The notes: generated by a model from the letters alone, not told the origin. A stretch of 64,000 nucleotides of DNA from Marinobacter sp. HL-58 (GCF_001314605.1 NZ_LIHP01000012.1:118080-182079), one strand, 5' to 3'. Shown: positions 34,887-45,992, numbered from the stretch's first letter. Translations and numbers: made by a program.

Positions 34887-36248
34887 ATGCTTTACACAAC
34901 AGTCACTGCCCTGGCGGCTGCCCTGATCCTTTTTACCTGGCTGGGACTGCGGGCGCGGCTGGCGGATGGAGGTCTGGACGATTATGTGACTGCCCGCAAC
35001 AGCCAGGGCGCGCGGGCCCTGGGATTATCATTCCTGGCTTCTGGAATGGGCGGCTGGATACTGTTTGCGCCTCCGGAAGTGGGCGCTCTGGTGGGACCGG
35101 TCGCCCTTGCGGGATACGCGCTGGGAGCCGCCCTGCCCTTTATCGTGTTTGCTTTCTGCGGCCCGGCTATCCGCCGTTACCTGCCCCAGGGCCGCAGTAT
35201 CGGCGAGTTTGCCCAGTCCTGTTACGGCAATGCGGTTCGCCGCTACGTCTCCCTGATTTCAGTGCTTTACATGCTGTGTTTCCTGACCGCGGAACTGACC
35301 GCCATCGGCGCTATCACTTCCCTGCTGTCCGGGGTAAACGGCAATGTGGCGGTGCTGGGAGTGGCCATCGCCACATTGATCTACACGGCCTGGGGCGGAT
35401 TGCGCGCCAGTATCGTCACTGACCAGTGGCAGGCGTTTCTGCTGATCGGCTTGCTGGCGATCGTTGGCTTTGTCGCGCTGGAGCGGCTGCCAGAACTGGA
35501 CACCGCCAGCGCTCCGGCGGCGCCTGTCGGCAGTGCCCTGGGTGTGGCCCTGACGCTGGTGATCGCGGTGACGGCCGCCAACCTGTTTCATCAGGGTTAC
35601 TGGCAACGCCTCTGGTCTGCCCGCGATACGTCCGCGTTGCGCCAGGGTGCCCTGTTTGGCGGCGTTATTACCATCGCCGTCGTTGCGGTTGTGGGTGCCC
35701 TCGGCATTGCTGCTGCCATGAGTGGAACGGACCTGGGCTCACCCCCGATCCCGTTCTTTGCCCTGCTTTCCGGTGCCCCGGCCTGGCTCACCATTCCCGC
35801 TCTGGTACTCGCGTTGACGCTGGTGGCCTCGTCTGTGGACACCCTGCAGAATGCCCTGGCTTCCCTGGCAGTTACCGAGAAACAGGGATTGTCCATAACC
35901 TCGGCGCGATGGATCACAGTGATCCTGATGATCCCTGTGGTGATTATCTCGCTGCAGGGTGTTTCGGTACTGAGGCTGTTCCTGATTGCCGACCTGCTGT
36001 GTGCCACCGCCGTTATTCCAGTATTGATGGGCCTCTGGAAACGAATGACTACCACGGCTGCAGTCTTCGGCGGCCTGGCCGGCCTGGCAGGGGCGATTGT
36101 TCCTGGCTGGGTCACCGGTGGCAGCCTGATGGCCGGCGTTGAACTGGCCAGTTTTCCCGGTGGCATCCCGACCCTGCTGCCGTTTGCCGGCGCGCTTGTC
36201 GGGTCCACCCTGGTCAGCTTGCTGGTGGTGGCTGCAGGGAGGCGATAG
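34887..36248 (+). CDS. Sodium:solute symporter (SSS) family transporter
   Basis: A 453-residue integral membrane protein with about 13 hydrophobic segments. Typical SSS elements are present: RNSQGARALGLSFLASGMGGWILF near the N-terminus, then GRSIGEFAQSCYGNAVRRY and the FHQGYWQRLWSARDTSALR stretch of helix 5 region. The substrate of this subgroup is unknown. The neighbourhood of maltodextrin genes makes a sugar possible, but the gene is separated from them by the MalT-box array, which points to the next gene. The start at ATG 34887 is weakly supported by GGAG upstream. Confidence 0.82.
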   Translation: MLYTTVTALAAALILFTWLGLRARLADGGLDDYVTARNSQGARALGLSFLASGMGGWILFAPPEVGALVGPVALAGYALGAALPFIVFAFCGPAIRRYLPQGRSIGEFAQSCYGNAVRRYVSLISVLYMLCFLTAELTAIGAITSLLSGVNGNVAVLGVAIATLIYTAWGGLRASIVTDQWQAFLLIGLLAIVGFVALERLPELDTASAPAAPVGSALGVALTLVIAVTAANLFHQGYWQRLWSARDTSALRQGALFGGVITIAVVAVVGALGIAAAMSGTDLGSPPIPFFALLSGAPAWLTIPALVLALTLVASSVDTLQNALASLAVTEKQGLSITSARWITVILMIPVVIISLQGVSVLRLFLIADLLCATAVIPVLMGLWKRMTTTAAVFGGLAGLAGAIVPGWVTGGSLMAGVELASFPGGIPTLLPFAGALVGSTLVSLLVVAAGRR

Positions 36249-36329
36249 CCGCCCCCTGCCCGGTCGCCTCAGCCGAGCTGGCAATGCCATCGCCTGAAAA
36301 AGAAGTACTGCCTCTTACCTGATTCCTGT

Positions 36330-36369
36330 CTCCGCCCCTCTACGCCCCCCTCATCCCCCGGACTACGCC
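36330..36369 (-). promoter_or_regulatory. MalT-box-like array before the alpha-glucosidase gene
   Basis: On the minus strand, four copies of GG(A/C)(T/G)(T/G)AG are read: GGCGTAG (36363-36369), GGATGAG (36350-36356), GGCGTAG (36340-36346) and GGCGGAG (36330-36336). Their starts are 13, 10 and 10 bases apart. The second lies in GGGGATGAGG, an exact match to the E. coli MalT box. The array ends 126 bases before the alpha-glucosidase ATG. The same arrangement occurs before malE. Confidence 0.7.
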
Positions 36370-36494
36370 AACAAAAACTCCGGCAGGAGGATGAACGGGC
36401 CGTGGCTTGATCGCACTATGCATGAAAGCGATTACCACGGAAATCTTCCGTTCCCGACAATAACAACCTTTCACCACCAGGGTGTAAGCGAGGC

Positions 36495-38111
36495 ATGATG
36501 ATCAAAAACCCGGACTGGTGGCGTGGCGCCGTCATTTACCAAGTTTATCCACGCAGCTTCAACGATTCCAATGGCGATGGTATCGGTGATTTGCCCGGGG
36601 TTACCGCCAAACTGGATTACATCGCCAGCCTGAATGTTGATGCGATCTGGCTGTCGCCCTTCTTTACATCGCCCATGAAGGATTTCGGCTACGACGTTGC
36701 CGACTATCGGGATGTGGACCCGATCTTCGGCACCCTTGAAGATTTCGATGAACTGATCGCAGAGGCCCACAAACGCGACCTGAAGATCATGATCGATCAG
36801 GTTCTGAGCCACTCTTCGGACCAGCACCGGTGGTTTGTCGAAAGCCGCTCCAGCCGCGACAACCCGAAATCGGACTGGTACGTTTGGGCAGACCCCAAAA
36901 AAGACGGTTCGCCCCCCAACAACTGGCTGTCAGTCTTCGGCGGCTCAGCCTGGGCCTGGGACAGCCGGCGCAAGCAATACTACCTGCACAACTTCCTGAC
37001 CAGTCAGCCGGATCTGAATTTCCATAACCCCGAGGTAGTGGAACAGGTACTGTCCGACGTGAAATTCTGGCTGGATCGGGGTGTGGACGGTTTCCGGCTG
37101 GATGCCATCAACTTCTGTTTCCATGACCCGAAGCTTCGGGACAACCCTCCCAGTGACGCGGTTGCCGAAGGCTCCATCGGTGTGCGCAAGGAAAACCCCT
37201 ACGCCTACCAGTTCCACAGGTACGACAAGACCCGTCCGGAGAACCTGGCATTCCTGAAACGCCTTCGTGCCCTGCTGGACCAGTACCCGGGGACCACAAC
37301 CGTGGGGGAAATCGGCGACGACAATTCCCTGCAGACCATGGCAGAGTACACGGGTGGCGGCGACAAACTGCATATGGCCTATTCTTTCGATCTGCTCACG
37401 GAGCAGCATGGTGCCGACTTTTTCAGAAAGACAGTGGATTCCATCGAGAAGAAACTGACCGACGGCTGGCCCTGCTGGGCCATCGGCAACCACGACGTGG
37501 CTCGCGTAGCAAGCCGCTGGCAAGCCGGTTCAGCCCAACAGCTGAAGGCGTATATGGCAATGTTGCTGACCCTGCGCGGAAGCGTCTGTATCTACCAGGG
37601 CGAGGAACTTGGCCTGACCGAGGCCGAGCTGGAATATCATGATCTGGTCGACCCCTATGGCATCAACTTCTGGCCGGAGTACAAGGGGCGGGACGGTTGC
37701 CGTACACCGATGGTCTGGCACCACCGGGAAACCCACGGCGGTTTCTCCGATGCGCGCCCCTGGCTGCCGGTTTATGATGATCACTACAATGCGGCGGTTG
37801 CGGTTCAGCATGAAGTGGAAAATTCCATCCTGCAGGCGTACCGGGCCTTTCTGGGATGGCGAGCCCGGCAACCGGAACTGCTCAGGGGTGATATCGAATT
37901 CCTTGAGAGCCCGGAGGGCACACTGGTTTACACCCGCAGCTACAGGGATCGAACCCTGCTGGTGGCACTGAATCTGACGGACAAGCCGGCTCGCATTACC
38001 GCACCCGCTTCAGGGCGACCAGTGCCAGGCACTCCTGATTTTGTCGGCGGCCGCTGGGACGGCAGCAAACTGGCGTTGCAACCATGGGGCGTTGAAATTG
38101 CGACACTCTGA
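36495..38111 (+). CDS. GH13 alpha-glucosidase (cytoplasmic)
   Basis: A 538-residue GH13 enzyme without a signal peptide, so it likely hydrolyses imported maltodextrins in the cytoplasm. The four conserved regions are DQVLSHSS, GFRLDAINF (nucleophile Asp near 202), TVGEIGDDN (acid/base Glu near 272) and AIGNHDVAR (near 331). The N-terminus WWRGAVIYQVYPRSFNDSNGDG is typical of alpha-1,4/1,6-glucosidases of the AglA/oligo-1,6-glucosidase group. Linkage preference cannot be told from these motifs. Upstream is a MalT-box array; malK lies 80 bases downstream. GCGAGGC precedes the ATG and a second ATG follows immediately. Confidence 0.9.
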   Translation: MMIKNPDWWRGAVIYQVYPRSFNDSNGDGIGDLPGVTAKLDYIASLNVDAIWLSPFFTSPMKDFGYDVADYRDVDPIFGTLEDFDELIAEAHKRDLKIMIDQVLSHSSDQHRWFVESRSSRDNPKSDWYVWADPKKDGSPPNNWLSVFGGSAWAWDSRRKQYYLHNFLTSQPDLNFHNPEVVEQVLSDVKFWLDRGVDGFRLDAINFCFHDPKLRDNPPSDAVAEGSIGVRKENPYAYQFHRYDKTRPENLAFLKRLRALLDQYPGTTTVGEIGDDNSLQTMAEYTGGGDKLHMAYSFDLLTEQHGADFFRKTVDSIEKKLTDGWPCWAIGNHDVARVASRWQAGSAQQLKAYMAMLLTLRGSVCIYQGEELGLTEAELEYHDLVDPYGINFWPEYKGRDGCRTPMVWHHRETHGGFSDARPWLPVYDDHYNAAVAVQHEVENSILQAYRAFLGWRARQPELLRGDIEFLESPEGTLVYTRSYRDRTLLVALNLTDKPARITAPASGRPVPGTPDFVGGRWDGSKLALQPWGVEIATL

Positions 38112-38191
38112 TACCCGGCGATGAAAAACGGGGCCGGTAGCACGTCACGGGGCTTATGAGCTTTCACTGATCAAACAAGAAGACACACGTT

Positions 38192-39307
38192 ATGGCCAGC
38201 GTCACATTACGAAACATCTGCAAGAGTTATGACGAAACCCAGGTAACCCGCAATGTAAACCTGGATATCGAGGACGGTGAATTTGTGGTTTTTGTCGGCC
38301 CTTCCGGCTGCGGCAAATCCACCCTGCTGCGAATGATCGCGGGGCTTGAGGACATCACCTCCGGCGACCTCTTCATTGGCAACGACAAGGTGAACAACCT
38401 GCCGCCCAAGGAACGGGAAGTGGGCATGGTGTTCCAGTCCTATGCCCTGTACCCCCACATGAACGTGGCGGAAAACATGGCCTTCGGCCTCAAGCTGGCC
38501 AAAACCCACAAATCCGAGATCGACCGCCGCGTCAGCGATGCCGCCAGGCTGCTCCAGCTCGACAACCTGCTGGAACGCAAACCCAAGGACCTGTCCGGCG
38601 GGCAGCGTCAGCGGGTCGCCATCGGCCGCACCATCGTCCGCGAGCCCACGGTATTCCTGTTCGATGAGCCGCTGTCCAACCTCGACGCTTCGCTGCGGGT
38701 GCAGATGCGCATCGAAATCTCGCGCCTGCACAAACGCCTGGACGCCACCATGGTGTACGTTACCCATGACCAGGTGGAAGCCATGACCATGGCCGACAAG
38801 ATCGTCGCCCTGGACAATGGCACCATCGCCCAGGTGGGCAAACCCATGGAGCTTTACCATTACCCGGCCACCCGCTTTGTGGCAGGGTTTATCGGCTCAC
38901 CGAAGATGAACTTCATTGACTGTATTGTGGACCAAGCCAGCAGCCAGTCCGTTACCGTGACCCTGCCCGGCAAACACTCTCTGGAACTTCCCATCAACGG
39001 CCACGGGCTGTCCGCCGGTGACACGGTCAGCCTGGGTGTCCGCCCCGAGCACCTGACCACCGGTGACGAGGCGGATATGTACATGGATGGTGAAGTTACT
39101 GTGGTTGAACGGCTGGGTTACCAGACCCTGGTACACATGGACGTCAATGGCGTGGATGGCGTGATCACCATGCGCACTGACGGCAGTGATCCTGTCCAGG
39201 AAGGCACCCGGGTGACCCTGGGTTTCAACGCCATCAAATGCCACCTGTTCCGTCAGGATGGCAATGCCTGCCCTCGCCTGTACCGTGAACCCTGTATTGA
39301 TTTCTGA
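38192..39307 (+). CDS. malK: Maltodextrin ABC transporter ATPase MalK (MsmX/UgpC type)
   Basis: A 371-residue ATP-binding subunit. Walker A is GPSGCGKST (about 36-44), the Q-loop [11 protein letters not shown], the signature [10 protein letters not shown], Walker [13 protein letters not shown] and the H-loop [11 protein letters not shown]-terminal regulatory domain of about 130 residues with TOBE-like folds follows, as in MalK. It is the only such ATPase near malEFG and so the natural partner, though such subunits can serve several importers. It lies downstream of the alpha-glucosidase, while malEFG are 3-6 kb away on the other strand. Confidence 0.9.
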   Translation: MASVTLRNICKSYDETQVTRNVNLDIEDGEFVVFVGPSGCGKSTLLRMIAGLEDITSGDLFIGNDKVNNLPPKEREVGMVFQSYALYPHMNVAENMAFGLKLAKTHKSEIDRRVSDAARLLQLDNLLERKPKDLSGGQRQRVAIGRTIVREPTVFLFDEPLSNLDASLRVQMRIEISRLHKRLDATMVYVTHDQVEAMTMADKIVALDNGTIAQVGKPMELYHYPATRFVAGFIGSPKMNFIDCIVDQASSQSVTVTLPGKHSLELPINGHGLSAGDTVSLGVRPEHLTTGDEADMYMDGEVTVVERLGYQTLVHMDVNGVDGVITMRTDGSDPVQEGTRVTLGFNAIKCHLFRQDGNACPRLYREPCIDF

Positions 39308-39341
39308 TCGGGCCTGAAAGCTACCAGTTCAGAAATGAAGT

Positions 39342-39686
39342 TCAGAACACCAGCACTTTGTCAGCGTCAAGGGTCACGTCCGCCAGCTCATCCATGGTGC
39401 TGCGCCGGGCGCCCTTGACCACTTCCTCCTCGGCAATACCCCGGGCATCCATGCAGGTACCGCACAGCAGGACGTCGCCCTTCAGGGTCACTCGCTTGAC
39501 CATACGTTCGGCGTTATAGAAACCGTCCGGAGTTTTCTGGCCGGCCTTGGCGCCTGACACCGCATCCCCCATCAGAAACACAGTAACCTCGCAGTCCTTC
39601 TTGATCAGGGCATGGGCCATGCGCAAGCCGTTGTAAAGGCGTTCGGTTCCATAGGGTGGGTCGTTAATCAGGATCAGGGCTTTCAT
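39342..39686 (-). CDS. DsrE-family sulfur-relay-like protein
   Basis: A 114-residue single-domain DsrE/F-like protein, with KALILINDPPYGTERLYNGLRMAHAL at the start and LLCGTCMDARGI containing two cysteines where the persulfide-carrying cysteine of this fold usually lies. YchN/DsrE-type proteins transfer or sense sulfane sulfur. The frame extends 61 codons upstream but that part runs through the promoter region; ATG 39686 after AAGGAGTCACACC is the start. It is divergent from an ArsR-rhodanese gene, suggesting control by that regulator. Confidence 0.87.
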   Translation of the reverse strand: MKALILINDPPYGTERLYNGLRMAHALIKKDCEVTVFLMGDAVSGAKAGQKTPDGFYNAERMVKRVTLKGDVLLCGTCMDARGIAEEEVVKGARRSTMDELADVTLDADKVLVF

Positions 39687-39803
39687 GGTGTGACTCCTTA
39701 ATTGAACGAATTCACTTGCAAACATTCTATTGTTTATTAGAATAATGGAAAGAGTTGGGCTGTCAAGCGTGAGCCCATCACCTGATTGATATGAGGTAGC
39801 AAT

Positions 39804-40460
39804 ATGGCATCCCGGCAAGATCTTCTGGACACCCTGGCCCAGGTTGGCAAGGCCCTGGGTAGCGGGCACCGGCTGGCGCTGCTGGAGCGGCTGGCCCAGT
39901 CGGAGGCGTCGGTGGAAACCCTGGCGAACAACACGGAACTAACGGTGGGTAATGCCTCGGCACACCTGCAACACCTGCGCAGGGCCGGGCTGGTTACCGC
40001 AACCCGCTCCGGCAAGCAGGTGATCTACCGGCTCACGGACGAACGCATCGTGACGCTCATGACCCTGCTGCGGGAGGTGGCCGAAACCAATCTGGCGGAG
40101 ATGGAACGCCTGATCAGCCAGCTCTTTGGCTCTGATGATCCGGGCGGCAGCCTGGAAGCGGTCTCCCGGGATGATCTCCTTGCGGGCTTGCGGGAAGGCT
40201 CGGTCGCCTTGCTGGATGTACGGCCCCAGGAAGAGTATCAGGCAGGCCATCTGCCGGATGCCATCAACATTCCCCTGGACGAGCTGGAAACCATGCTGGA
40301 TGCGTTGCCACGGGACCGGGAAATCGTCGCCTATTGCCGCGGCCCCTACTGCGTAATGTCCCATGAAGCGGTAGAGCGGCTGCGCAAGCTTGGCTTCCGG
40401 GTGCGCCGGTTTGACGAGGGATTTCCGGAATGGAAGGCCGCAGGCCTGCCGGTCCATTGA
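39804..40460 (+). CDS. ArsR-family regulator fused to a rhodanese domain
   Basis: A 218-residue fusion. The N-terminal 95 residues form an ArsR winged helix (LGSGHRLALLERLAQSEASVETLANNTELTVGNASAHLQHLRRAG). The C-terminal half is a rhodanese domain with the active-site loop YCRGPYCVMSHEA, whose first cysteine would carry the persulfide. No classical metal-binding cysteine pair of ArsR repressors is seen, so sulfur signalling is a more likely input. It starts 117 bases from the divergent dsrE-like gene and is followed by a hydroxylase and a methyltransferase on the same strand. Confidence 0.9.
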   Translation: MASRQDLLDTLAQVGKALGSGHRLALLERLAQSEASVETLANNTELTVGNASAHLQHLRRAGLVTATRSGKQVIYRLTDERIVTLMTLLREVAETNLAEMERLISQLFGSDDPGGSLEAVSRDDLLAGLREGSVALLDVRPQEEYQAGHLPDAINIPLDELETMLDALPRDREIVAYCRGPYCVMSHEAVERLRKLGFRVRRFDEGFPEWKAAGLPVH

Positions 40461-40472
40461 GGAGGGCGATTC

Positions 40473-41324
40473 ATGTCCGAATTCATACTGGCCAATGAAC
40501 CGGCTATACGGATCCTGGGGTTTGTCTCGGTGCTGTGCGTGATGGCGGTCTGGGAAATCCTTGCCACAAGGCGCCCTCAAACCATCAAGCGCTCGGTACG
40601 CTGGCCCGGCAATCTTGCCATCGTAGTTCTGGACACCCTGGCTGTTCGTCTGCTCTTCCCTCTGGCTGCCGTTGGCGCGGCGCTCTTTGCGTCCGAACAC
40701 GGGTGGGGGCTGCTGAACCTGGTCTCAATGCCCGGCTGGGTAACGGTGGTTCTAGCCATTCTACTGCTGGACCTGGCCATCTATTTCCAGCACCGGATCT
40801 TCCACGCCGTCCCCTGGCTGTGGCGACTGCACCGCATGCATCACGCGGATCTGGAATTCGACGTAACCACCGGGCTGCGCTTCCATCCGTTTGAGATTCT
40901 GCTGTCCATGGCCATCAAAATGGCGGTTGTAGTAATCATTGGTGCCCCTGCACTGGCGGTGGTTGTGTTTGAGGTGCTCCTGAATGCAACGTCGCTGTTC
41001 AATCACGGGAATGTCCGTCTTCCGCAAAGGGTCGATCGCTGGTTACGATTGCTTCTGGTCACACCGGACATGCACCGGGTCCATCACTCAGCCATTCAGC
41101 GTGAAACGGACAGCAACTTCGGCTTCAGCGTGCCCTGGTGGGACCGGCTTTTCCGAACCTACCGCGCCCAGCCTGAAAAGGGGCATCTGGGGATGACGAT
41201 CGGAATTGAAGATTTCCGCACGGAACACGACCTGCGGCTGGATCAGATGCTGATACAGCCTTTCCGTCACACCGAAAGGCCCCCGAAACCAATAGGCCCT
41301 CATCATGACACCGGAGCAGTATGA
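40473..41324 (+). CDS. Fatty acid hydroxylase / sterol desaturase family protein
   Basis: A 283-residue membrane protein of the di-iron FA-hydroxylase superfamily. After three hydrophobic N-terminal helices come the histidine boxes: FQHRIFHAV, LHRMHHAD and MHRVHHS, with a further H in LFNHGNVRL. These are the iron ligands of the family. The substrate could be a fatty acid, sterol, carotenoid or quinone-like lipid; the sequence does not decide. It starts 12 bases after the ArsR-rhodanese gene with GGAGGGC before the ATG and overlaps the methyltransferase by 20 bases, so these are likely one operon. Confidence 0.85.
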   Translation: MSEFILANEPAIRILGFVSVLCVMAVWEILATRRPQTIKRSVRWPGNLAIVVLDTLAVRLLFPLAAVGAALFASEHGWGLLNLVSMPGWVTVVLAILLLDLAIYFQHRIFHAVPWLWRLHRMHHADLEFDVTTGLRFHPFEILLSMAIKMAVVVIIGAPALAVVVFEVLLNATSLFNHGNVRLPQRVDRWLRLLLVTPDMHRVHHSAIQRETDSNFGFSVPWWDRLFRTYRAQPEKGHLGMTIGIEDFRTEHDLRLDQMLIQPFRHTERPPKPIGPHHDTGAV

Positions 41325-41949
41325 TCATTGGTATGCCAGTGGCCGCGGCCGGTGGATAGGCGAGACAGAATTCAGACTGTTAGCGTCTGAACTGGACTGC
41401 CAGCAAGGGGACAAGGTACTGGATGTTGGCTGCGGCACGGGCTGGTTTACCCGTCGGATAGCGGGCTTGCCTCAATCTCCCTCGGTGACCGGTGTGGATG
41501 TAGATAATGAAGCCCTGGCATATGCCCGGAGCCAGGATTCAAGAACCTGTTACCTGCCTGCCAATGCCCTTCAGTTACCGTTTGCGGACGGCAGCTTTGA
41601 CCGGGTGATGTCTGTAACCGCGCTTTGTTTCGTACCGGAATGGTCGCAAGCGTTGAGTGAGATTGTTCGGGTTACCCGGGGCAGGTTCGTGTTGGGCCTG
41701 CTGAACCGTCACAGTCTGCTCTGGCGCCAAAAGGGCCGGGGCAGCCACCAGGGCGCCTATAAGGGAGCGCACTGGCACACACGCGGGGAACTTCTTGACG
41801 CACTGGATTCGCTTGCGGTCCGGAACATCCGTTTCCGAACCGCGATCTGGCTTCCGGGTGGCGGCCTTGTCAGTCGAACCCTTGAAGCATGCCTGCCACA
41901 CCGATGTCCCCTTGGTGGATTCTTGCTGGTCGCCGGGGACAAAGCGTGA
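41305..41949 (+). CDS. Class I SAM-dependent methyltransferase
   Basis: A 214-residue methyltransferase with Rossmann motif I VLDVGCGTGWFTRRIA (about 38-53), motif II VTGVDVDNEAL and a motif III-like FDRVMSVTALCFVPEW. It is similar in general form to UbiE/BioC-type type 11 enzymes, but the substrate is unknown. It overlaps the end of the hydroxylase gene by 20 bases in another frame, indicating coupling. It is convergent with malG. Confidence 0.86.
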   Translation: MTPEQYDHWYASGRGRWIGETEFRLLASELDCQQGDKVLDVGCGTGWFTRRIAGLPQSPSVTGVDVDNEALAYARSQDSRTCYLPANALQLPFADGSFDRVMSVTALCFVPEWSQALSEIVRVTRGRFVLGLLNRHSLLWRQKGRGSHQGAYKGAHWHTRGELLDALDSLAVRNIRFRTAIWLPGGGLVSRTLEACLPHRCPLGGFLLVAGDKA

Positions 41950-41973
41950 CAACTGGACGAGATAGCCAACGCC

Positions 41974-42864
41974 TTACCCCTTGACGCCACCGGCAGTAAG
42001 CCCGCCAACAATCCATTTCTGGCAGTACAGGAATATGAGCGTGATAGGCAGCCCGGAGAGTACGGCCGCAGCGGCAAAATCGCCCCACAGGTAATTCTGC
42101 TCGTACAGGTACTGCTGGGCGCCAACGGCCAGGGTCAGTTTGTCCGTGTCCACCAGCAGCACCGAGGCCATCGGGTATTCCATAATGGTCATAATGAACG
42201 CAAGGATGAACACCACCACCAGGATGGGCACCGACAGAGGCAGCAGGATGTAACGGAACGCCTGCCAGGTGGTGGCTCCGTCCACGATGGCCGCCTCTTC
42301 CAGGGAGCGGTCGATGGAATCGAAGTAACCCTTGATGGTCCAGATGTGCAGGGCCATGCCACCGAGGGATGCAACGATCACCGCGCCATGGGTGTTCAGC
42401 CCCAGCCAGCTGACGTGATTGCCGATCTTGTCGAACAGGGCATACAGCGCCACCAGGGACAGCACCGGTGGGAACATCTGGAAGATCAGCATGGATTTGA
42501 GCACAAAGCCCTTGCCGGCAAAGCGCATGCGGGCAAAGGCATAGGCACTGGTGGTGGACAGGGCCAGGATCAGCACGGCGGAGACCACGGCAATCTTGAC
42601 GGAGTTCCACAGCCACAGCAGCACCGGGAATGGTGGATGGGTAACGGAGCCATCTTCCCCGGTATAGGGAATGCCAAGCGCCAGGTACCAGTGTTCCAGC
42701 GAGGGATTCTCCGGCAGCAGGCTGCCGGAGGCGAAGTTGCCGCTGCGAAAGGAGATGGAAATCACCATCAGCAGCGGGAAAAGAATGATCGCGATGAACC
42801 CCAGCATTCCCAGATGGGATGCCAGAACGCGATACCTGGTGGAGCGGGGTTGAACCATTGCCAT
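41974..42864 (-). CDS. malG: Maltose/maltodextrin ABC permease MalG
   Basis: A 296-residue inner-membrane permease with six hydrophobic segments. The EAA loop that contacts MalK is [21 protein letters not shown]. The length equals E. coli MalG, and the first periplasmic loop has the insertion typical of MalG. AAGGAGCTACCC precedes the ATG. It starts 10 bases after malF, so the two are coupled. Confidence 0.94.
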   Translation of the reverse strand: MAMVQPRSTRYRVLASHLGMLGFIAIILFPLLMVISISFRSGNFASGSLLPENPSLEHWYLALGIPYTGEDGSVTHPPFPVLLWLWNSVKIAVVSAVLILALSTTSAYAFARMRFAGKGFVLKSMLIFQMFPPVLSLVALYALFDKIGNHVSWLGLNTHGAVIVASLGGMALHIWTIKGYFDSIDRSLEEAAIVDGATTWQAFRYILLPLSVPILVVVFILAFIMTIMEYPMASVLLVDTDKLTLAVGAQQYLYEQNYLWGDFAAAAVLSGLPITLIFLYCQKWIVGGLTAGGVKG

Positions 42865-42874
42865 GGGTAGCTCC

Positions 42875-44416
42875 TTATACTTTTACTTTGGACAGTTTCA
42901 GGTTGATCAGCGACAGGGCGCCAACCACCAGGAAGATGGCTGTGGCGATAGCGGCCGCCAGGCCAAAGTTCTGTCCGGAATCCTGGAACGCAATGCGGTA
43001 GGTGTAGCTCACCAGCAGGTCAGTAGTGCCCGCGGGTGTGCTGGCGCCGATGATATCGGGCGCACCACCGGTCAATAGCGCAATCAGGACGAAGTTGTTG
43101 AAGTTGAACGCAAAGCTGGCAATCAGCAGCGGCATCAATGGTTTGATGATCAACGGGAGGGTGACATTGAACAGGTTGTTCACCGGCCCTGCCCCGTCCA
43201 TTGCGGATGCCTCATAAAGATCCCTGGGGATGGCCTGCAACAGCCCCATGCAAAGCAGCATCATGTAGGGATAGCCCAGCCAGGTATTCACGATCAGTAT
43301 CATGGTCCGGGCCAGGGCCGGGTCACTGAACCAGTCCGGACGCATCCCGAAAAGCCCCTCCAGTACCAGGTTGATTTCACCAAAGTTCTGGTTGAACAGG
43401 CCTTTGAAGACCAGAATGGAAATGAACGCAGGCACCGCATAGGGCAGGATCAACATGGTGCGGTAGAAGCCCTTGCCACGGATCTGGTCCCACTGCAGCA
43501 GGTTCGCCAGCAGCAGGCCAAGCGCCAGGGTGAACACAACAGTGGCTACCGCGAAAGACAACGTCCATACAAAGATCTCGAAAAAGGGCCCGCGAATGCT
43601 GGGGTCAGACACCACCTTCAGGTAATTATCCCAGCCGATATTCACCGTCCAGCCCGGCGACAACCTGTCACCGTCTGCACTGCGGTAGAAACCGGTTTCG
43701 TGATCCGGGAAATAGGTAACGTCTGCCTGGTTGTCAGTAATACTGCCGTTCTCATGCATGGTGAACTGGTCACGAATGGCGGCGAAGGACCGCAGGCTGG
43801 CCAGGCTCAACTCGCGGCCGTCTTCTGTAGTCAGGTCCAGCTCCCGCAATTCTGAACGAAGCTGAATCACGTCCCTCATGGCCAGCGGCTCTCCCGCCGG
43901 TTTTTCGGATACGGATGAGGCCTCAACGCGGGTTTGCGAGCCGTCCAGCTTCAGGGGAGCGGTCGCCAGATCCTGCTGCTCACCTTCCAGGTAAATCACA
44001 TATCCCGCGTCCGTTTCGTAGATGCGATAGTCGTAGCGAATGGAATCGGATTGATAAGTCCGCTCCAGAAGGTTGTCCTGAACCTGCTCGTAGCTGAGCA
44101 GGTTACTGGCACTGTAATTGGTGAAGCCAATACCGACGGTGTACATGAGCGGAAAAATAACAAACAGCCCCATACCGGCTACGGCAGGAAAAATATAGCG
44201 GTGGGCATAGAGCTTTTTGTGAACAAACACGAATACCGCCGACGCCGTCAGCACCAGAAACAGCATTGCGAACACAAATTCCTGCTGGGCATAAAGCGCC
44301 AGTATCAGGTAGAGCGCCATCGCGACCAGTGCGGCCAGAGCGCCCCACTTAAGAATCATTCGGATCATTGGAGGTCTGCTTTCGGGTCCGTAGGAGGACA
44401 GGGTTTCCGTTATCAT
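42875..44416 (-). CDS. malF: Maltose/maltodextrin ABC permease MalF
   Basis: A permease of about 513 residues, close to E. coli MalF (514). The segment [17 protein letters not shown]-like ([20 protein letters not shown]) and [16 protein letters not shown] align well with E. coli. A large periplasmic P2 loop (about 110-260) is present as in MalF. The EAA loop is [18 protein letters not shown]. The start is uncertain. ATG 44416 gives the family length, while TTG 44455 and ATG 44368 are also in frame. No candidate has a strong ribosome site, which may reflect lower translation than malE. Confidence 0.92.
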   Translation of the reverse strand: MITETLSSYGPESRPPMIRMILKWGALAALVAMALYLILALYAQQEFVFAMLFLVLTASAVFVFVHKKLYAHRYIFPAVAGMGLFVIFPLMYTVGIGFTNYSASNLLSYEQVQDNLLERTYQSDSIRYDYRIYETDAGYVIYLEGEQQDLATAPLKLDGSQTRVEASSVSEKPAGEPLAMRDVIQLRSELRELDLTTEDGRELSLASLRSFAAIRDQFTMHENGSITDNQADVTYFPDHETGFYRSADGDRLSPGWTVNIGWDNYLKVVSDPSIRGPFFEIFVWTLSFAVATVVFTLALGLLLANLLQWDQIRGKGFYRTMLILPYAVPAFISILVFKGLFNQNFGEINLVLEGLFGMRPDWFSDPALARTMILIVNTWLGYPYMMLLCMGLLQAIPRDLYEASAMDGAGPVNNLFNVTLPLIIKPLMPLLIASFAFNFNNFVLIALLTGGAPDIIGASTPAGTTDLLVSYTYRIAFQDSGQNFGLAAAIATAIFLVVGALSLINLKLSKVKV

Positions 44417-44486
44417 TGTAGTCAGCCCGCTTGAAGCCGTCGCCGCTGCTGGCAACGGCAGAATTACAACAACAGGTCAGCGCAGC

Positions 44487-44520
44487 GGAAAACACTGCCA
44501 TTCAACGGGCAGTGTTTTCC
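44487..44520 (-). repeat. malE–malF intergenic hairpin
   Basis: GGAAAACACTGCC and GGCAGTGTTTTCC are perfect 13-base arms around the 8-base loop ATTCAACG, located 11 bases after the malE stop on the minus strand. In E. coli the malE–malF gap contains stem-forming REP elements that protect malE mRNA. A similar role is plausible here by position. A partial terminator is the alternative, with TTTTCC as a weak run. Confidence 0.6.
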
Positions 44521-44530
44521 GGCACCGGCA

Positions 44531-45730
<1,200 letters not shown>

Positions 45731-45883
45731 CAGATAATTCCTCTGCTTGTGCTTGCCTTATTCTTGTTGTCCGCCCTGGCACGAGGTTGGCCGGGCGGGC
45801 TGAACGCAAATCTTTCTATTGCGAGTAACCCAACTGTGTTGCAATTTTCCGTTGCTGGCATCAGCCCTGTTTTCATTCCCTGA

Positions 45884-45913
45884 GGCGTAGAACGGGGGAG
45901 TAGTCAGGCGTAG
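45884..45913 (+). promoter_or_regulatory. MalT-box-like array in the malE–amylase divergent region
   Basis: GGCGTAG (45884-45890), GGAGTAG (45897-45903) and GGCGTAG (45907-45913) have starts 13 and 10 bases apart. The middle one is in GGGGAGTAGT, eight of ten matches to the MalT box. The array is oriented toward malE exactly as the 36.3 kb array is toward the alpha-glucosidase. It could also serve the divergent amylase gene, whose ATG is 80 bases away. Confidence 0.65.
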
Positions 45914-45992
45914 TGAATTCCGTCTACCACCCGCTCTCCCGGTCTGGTTTGATTGCGGCAGGACAACAATAAATGGAACCGGAGCTCATTGC

